Source: Artocarpus heterophyllus | Lineage: Eukaryota > Streptophyta > Magnoliopsida > Rosales > Moraceae | Assembly: GCA_025403435.1 (NCBI GenBank) | Contig: CM046342.1 | Location: 18,561,596 to 18,625,595, forward strand | Direction of reading: 5' to 3' | DNA length: 64,000 nt | Part shown: piece by piece, positions 60,501-64,000 of the stretch | How positions within the stretch are numbered: the first letter of the stretch is position 1 | Layout: every line of letters begins with the position of its first letter | The notes under the pieces: generated by a model | Database searches by the model: none | Told to the model about the DNA's origin: nothing | The model's input: the letters and a program-made list of their open reading frames with translations, nothing else | Translations under genes and position numbers: made by a program

Positions 60501-63106
60501 TACTTCCTCATTTATGACTTAATTTCTGTCAACTCTAAACTTCCTTCTCTTTTGGTGCATAGGTTTGTGATTCGGGTCAACTTCATGTTTATGCATGATG
60601 ATGTCTGGATCAATCCCTTGCATATTTTTATATGACCAAGCAAAGCAGTCTTTGTTAGCCTTGAGGAAATCAAAATGTCTTACCTAAATTAATGACTCCA
60701 GGTGCGATCCAATGCTAACAACTCGGTTGAGATGTTGAGGATCTATAGGGATCTCATCCAACTCTTTAACATCTAGCTCTGCTTGTTTGGTTTGTGACCC
60801 CTTCCTAATCCAGTCACTATCTATAATTACTATAAGCATTTGTATCGTAGTTTTAGGGTACTCAAGTAGCACACTCAAGCCATATCTTGATTGCCTCTAA
60901 TCTCTCATACCTCGCTTGGTAAGGAATTGGATCACTTGGTGATAGGTCGATGGTACAGCCTTTAGCGAGTGTATCCATAGTCTACCAAGGATGACATTTT
61001 AAGCAGAAGGGAAATCCATGACTAGAAAAATTGTCATCTTATTACCTCCTTCAAAGAGAAGTAGCCGTATTTTCTTGACCGTAGTGGTTAACTCGCCATT
61101 GAAGCCTACAAGTACAGTTGCCACTTTCTCAATTTTTGACTCATTTATTTCTATCTCTCTAAGAACCAATAAAAACAAAACATCTACCAAACTACCATTG
61201 CCAAGTAGTATGCGCTTCACCTAACAATTGGCTATTAGCAATAAGATGACTAAGGCATCATTGTAAGGCTAACACAACTCGATTGCCTCATAGCTATGGA
61301 AGGAAATAGTGTGGTCAACTTTGCCATCGTTAGAAGTTTTCCTACGCAATGTGCTTCTTGTCCTCTTGATGTGGTTTCAAACAAATGAACTAGCATTGCC
61401 ATTATAGATGCTTCCTCCATAAATGACACCAACTGACTTCTTCACTGCTTGTGGCCATAGTGTCTTGCTTATTGGTCTCTTATTTTGACATTTACGTCCA
61501 TCCAAGTCATAAGTCTTTCAGCCTTTATCACTAGAAATTCCTTGAGATGGTCCCTTTTTAGGAGCTTAACTGTCTCAGTCCTTAGTGCCCTATAGTTGAC
61601 AATCAGATAACCATGGTCTTAAGGAAACTTACAATACTTCGCAGCGTCCTTCATTCGGGGGAGTGGTTAACTTTTTGGGCCATTGGACATAGTCTTTACC
61701 TCGTAGATGTATGATCACTAAGTCATCAACATCGATGTTGAGTGCATACTTAAGGGGTGATAAAGGTCTTTTTTCTCTTTTTCCTCTGTGAGAGTCGTCC
61801 CAAGGTTTTTTCCTCCCGTTGGAGTCCCTCTCTTGTCAGTCTTGCCTATCATGTCGCTTGTCATGAGCTTTTTTGTCTCCAAGGCAATTGTCTCATTGGT
61901 CTTGTTTCTCCCTTTGGTAACGTTTCTCAAACTCTTCGAGTTTCATAAAGCCTTGGGCATGTGTGAGTGCCTCTATGTTGGCCTTCGTCTTATTGATTAT
62001 ATCTCCACCTGAAACTTTGAACCATAGAGGAGCCCTCTCTTGAGGGCGAAGCTAACGATAGTTTCCTCACAAGCTGTAATGTTAGATACAACCTTACTAA
62101 ATTACTTAATGTAGTCTCGAAAAGATTCATTTGGGTTTTGGATGATGGAACAAAGGTCTTCGGTTGTTTTACCTGTCTGGATATAAACCAAGTAATTCTC
62201 TAAGAACACCTTGGCCAACTCCTTAAAACTGCCAATTGAAGCCGTGGGTAGTTGACATAACCACTTCAGAGCTGAACCCTTGAGGCTTTGTGGAAATAGT
62301 TTACATATGATTGCATTTCTCACATCTTGAGAGAGGCTGGTCCCGATCATCACCTATTGATGCTGGCATACATGTTCACGGGGATTAGATAGGCCATCAA
62401 ATTTGACAAAGTTTGGCAAATGAAACTTCACAGGAAGGTTAGTCTCTATCACTTGTTGTGTAAAAAAGGATTACTTTACCCCTTCCATTAACTCATTGTA
62501 GCCTGTTAGGCAACTAAGAGCTTGTAGCATTTGCCTCCCCATTGCCTTGATGCTGTTGTTTGTGGCTTCACTTATAACGGACTTTGGATTAAAGGCTCCA
62601 GACGGAGGCGCGTGTAGTAGAGGTGGAGGCAGCGTGACATGCAACAGGAACATGAAGTGTTGATTTGTCTAGGTTGGAGTGCTAGAGATAAAAGCTGACA
62701 CTTAAGGAGTTGCTCCTTAAGAGGCTGCTCTTAGGGGGGCCATCCTTGATGTGAATGACTACATCTAATGAATAAGGCTGTATGGTGTGTAGGCGTGCTT
62801 GAAGAAAGCATTTCAGTCGTTGTAGTGGAAGGATTAGACCCTCGTGAATAGAGACATTAGGTGGTTTATTTGTGATGAAGGTAAAGGCTGTGCTTAACTG
62901 AAACCCTAGCTCCTGGTTCTTGGCAAGCAAATCAACAATTTGCTCTTCAATTGCTTCTTGCTTTTGGATCAACTCTGCGATGAGTCGATTATTCTACTGT
63001 TGATTACACTCATGCCATTCGTTGTTCCAGTATTGACTAGATTGATGTTGTCTTCATTTATTTGGTTGTCGAAGGCTAGATCAAGGACATGTGAATCATC
63101 AGCCAT
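57588..63106 (-). pseudogene. Gag-pol of the Tat-type Gypsy element, heavily decayed
   Basis: Minus strand, start MADDSHVLD at 63104-63106, last stop at about 57588. Gag core: LKGSALKWLCQLP...SFKELAKVFLENYL at about 62190-62300, with a CCHC-like remnant near 61620. Protease region near 61190 reads LLGNGSLVDVL, lacking the usual catalytic Asp. RT contains REVQYPNWLANIVVIKNKNG (about 60420-60485), and its catalytic box at 60100-60111 reads YIDN. First RNase H is near 59510-59610 (YYVSQSLLDIETRYLMIEKLA). A second RNase H-like domain is at 59027-59251 (NGSFNMRGSGVKIYLES...EYEA). Integrase is at 58261-58900, and its C-terminal part at 57685-57882 (LRLACYQQAITTYYNSKV). Many stops and frameshifts are present. 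Confidence 0.88.
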
Positions 63107-63125
63107 GGCCCCATAGTGGACGCCA
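63107..63125 (-). other. Primer binding site of the Tat-type element
   Basis: Minus strand TGGCGTCCACTATGGGGCC, a variant of the TGGCGCC-type site usual in Tat/Athila-like elements. It lies 12 bases from the LTR end. Confidence 0.6.
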
Positions 63126-63137
63126 AACTATAGATAG

Positions 63138-64000
63138 TGAAATCTAAAATCTATTTGTTAGTAGGGCTAATGGCCAATTAATCATCGTATCAACGTTTTA
63201 CAAGTAAGCAAAAAACTAAGTGTAAAACGTAAATAAGAACACTAAAATTTAGAGTGGTTTACCCTCAATATAAGGGTTACATCCACTATGGAGATAAGGT
63301 TTTCACTATTCAGATAACAAAGCACATGGAATGACAAGAAAGTGAAAGCTAGTAGCCGAATGGTTATGTTCGTGTTGAATGACGCCATACCCTATTTATA
63401 GAGTCGGCTCATCCTAAAGAAGCAGCATGATCTGATTTGATCTTGACACTTGAATTTCGAATGTACTTCCTATATCTGAATATGGACATGTTCTTCATAT
63501 TGATTCATATCCTCCTGATATCATTTATTTGAATTTGAATAAGACTATCCGATACACATCATCTCAATAAGGATGACTTGAATTTGAATAAGATCCTCCA
63601 TGATATAACCCAGATAAACAAGATCTCTATTGATCTTTGGTAGATTTGAAGTAACAGTCATATAGCATATCAGCTTCGCAATATGCAACCTACATGAAAT
63701 ACGTAGGCTACTCAAAGGTGACATAAACCACATGGCATCTACTTATAGATGACGTGTACCATGCAACCTTATGGTAGATGACATATACTATGCAAGCTCC
63801 GAAAGGGCGAGGTGATATGAGCCTTGTAGGCTCCCATATACTAGATGCCATTGAGTATTTAAGTCTTATATAAAGCCTGCTGACTCCTCTTATTGTAGGC
63901 GACTCAAAACATGTTGCCTCTTCTCTTAGTTAGCATAATAAATCTTGTTAAATGCATTTATAGTAACTGTTACATGCTTGACCTAGTCGACATGTGTACG
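63138..64000 (-). repeat. 5' LTR of the Tat-type element, truncated by window end
   Basis: Aligns with 19869-20710 base for base in order, with substitutions and small indels. About 40 bases of the LTR and the right target duplication lie beyond the window. Confidence 0.85.

Larger units (their letters stand above)
19869..64000 (-). mobile_element. Ty3/Gypsy Tat-type retrotransposon, split by nested insertions, right end outside window
   Basis: Its own sequence is 19869-24508, 54006-54547 and 57149-64000, about 12 kb. The 3' LTR is 19869-20751 and the 5' LTR begins at 63138, running off the window about 40 bases before its expected end. Primer site, gag, protease, RT, a first RNase H, a second RNase H-like domain and integrase are read on the minus strand. 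A spliced antisense gene lies between pol and the 3' LTR. The double RNase H and the antisense gene point to the Tat/Retand group. It is old: pol is riddled with stops. Confidence 0.88.

Overview
This is a nuclear window from a flowering plant, probably a eudicot. It has a five-exon aldo-keto reductase gene with GT-AG introns, three related Ty1/Copia elements with initiator-Met-tRNA primer sites, a Ty3/Gypsy element of the Tat type, and AT-rich spacers. I cannot name the species. Nothing prokaryotic is present.

Layout. (1) 1-7636: a decayed plus-strand Copia element (copy A) whose 5' LTR is cut by the window edge. (2) 7637-19868: the only gene-bearing island. It holds one apparently intact aldo-keto reductase gene (exons 15210-17492, minus strand), an older partial duplicate that is a frameshifted pseudogene (9727-11319), a candidate Pack-MULE (13748-14773), a fold-back element (about 12765-13140), and an inverted pair of short LTRs with a Gypsy remnant (18722-19868). 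(3) 19869 to beyond 64000: one old minus-strand Tat-type Gypsy element, opened by nested insertions. Its own sequence is 19869-24508, 54006-54547 and 57149-64000.

The nesting can be read from target-site duplications (TSDs). Copia copy C (24509-54005, plus, TSD TTATT) sits in the Tat element. Copia copy B (25793-35456, minus, TSD AAACA) sits in the 5' LTR of C, and the B/C junction is tandemly triplicated. A third kind of element (44835-53812, minus, TSD GAATA) sits in the 3' LTR of C. A solo LTR (54548-57143, TSD GTGTT) sits separately in the Tat element.

The most unusual object is the 44835-53812 element. It has Gypsy-like 2.4-kb LTRs about 1-1.5 percent different by eye, a primer binding site, a polypurine tract and a perfect TSD, but no gag or pol. 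Its 4.2-kb interior carries two sense-oriented intact ORFs. One is an intronless, divergent LOG-family (cytokinin riboside monophosphate phosphoribohydrolase) protein with the expected catalytic Arg position occupied by Asn. The other is a basic, cysteine-rich 173-aa protein whose layout recalls the cysteine-rich nucleic-acid-binding proteins of carla-like plant RNA viruses. Its LTRs carry seven TTGAC cores at almost exactly 10-bp spacing. This looks like a non-autonomous retrotransposon that transduced a hormone-metabolism gene.

Two shared structures in the three Copia copies are also not explained by coding: four CCCCTAGG motifs per leader, several set in hairpins, and clusters of a near-palindromic TCGGCxxGCCGA motif in both LTR and leader.
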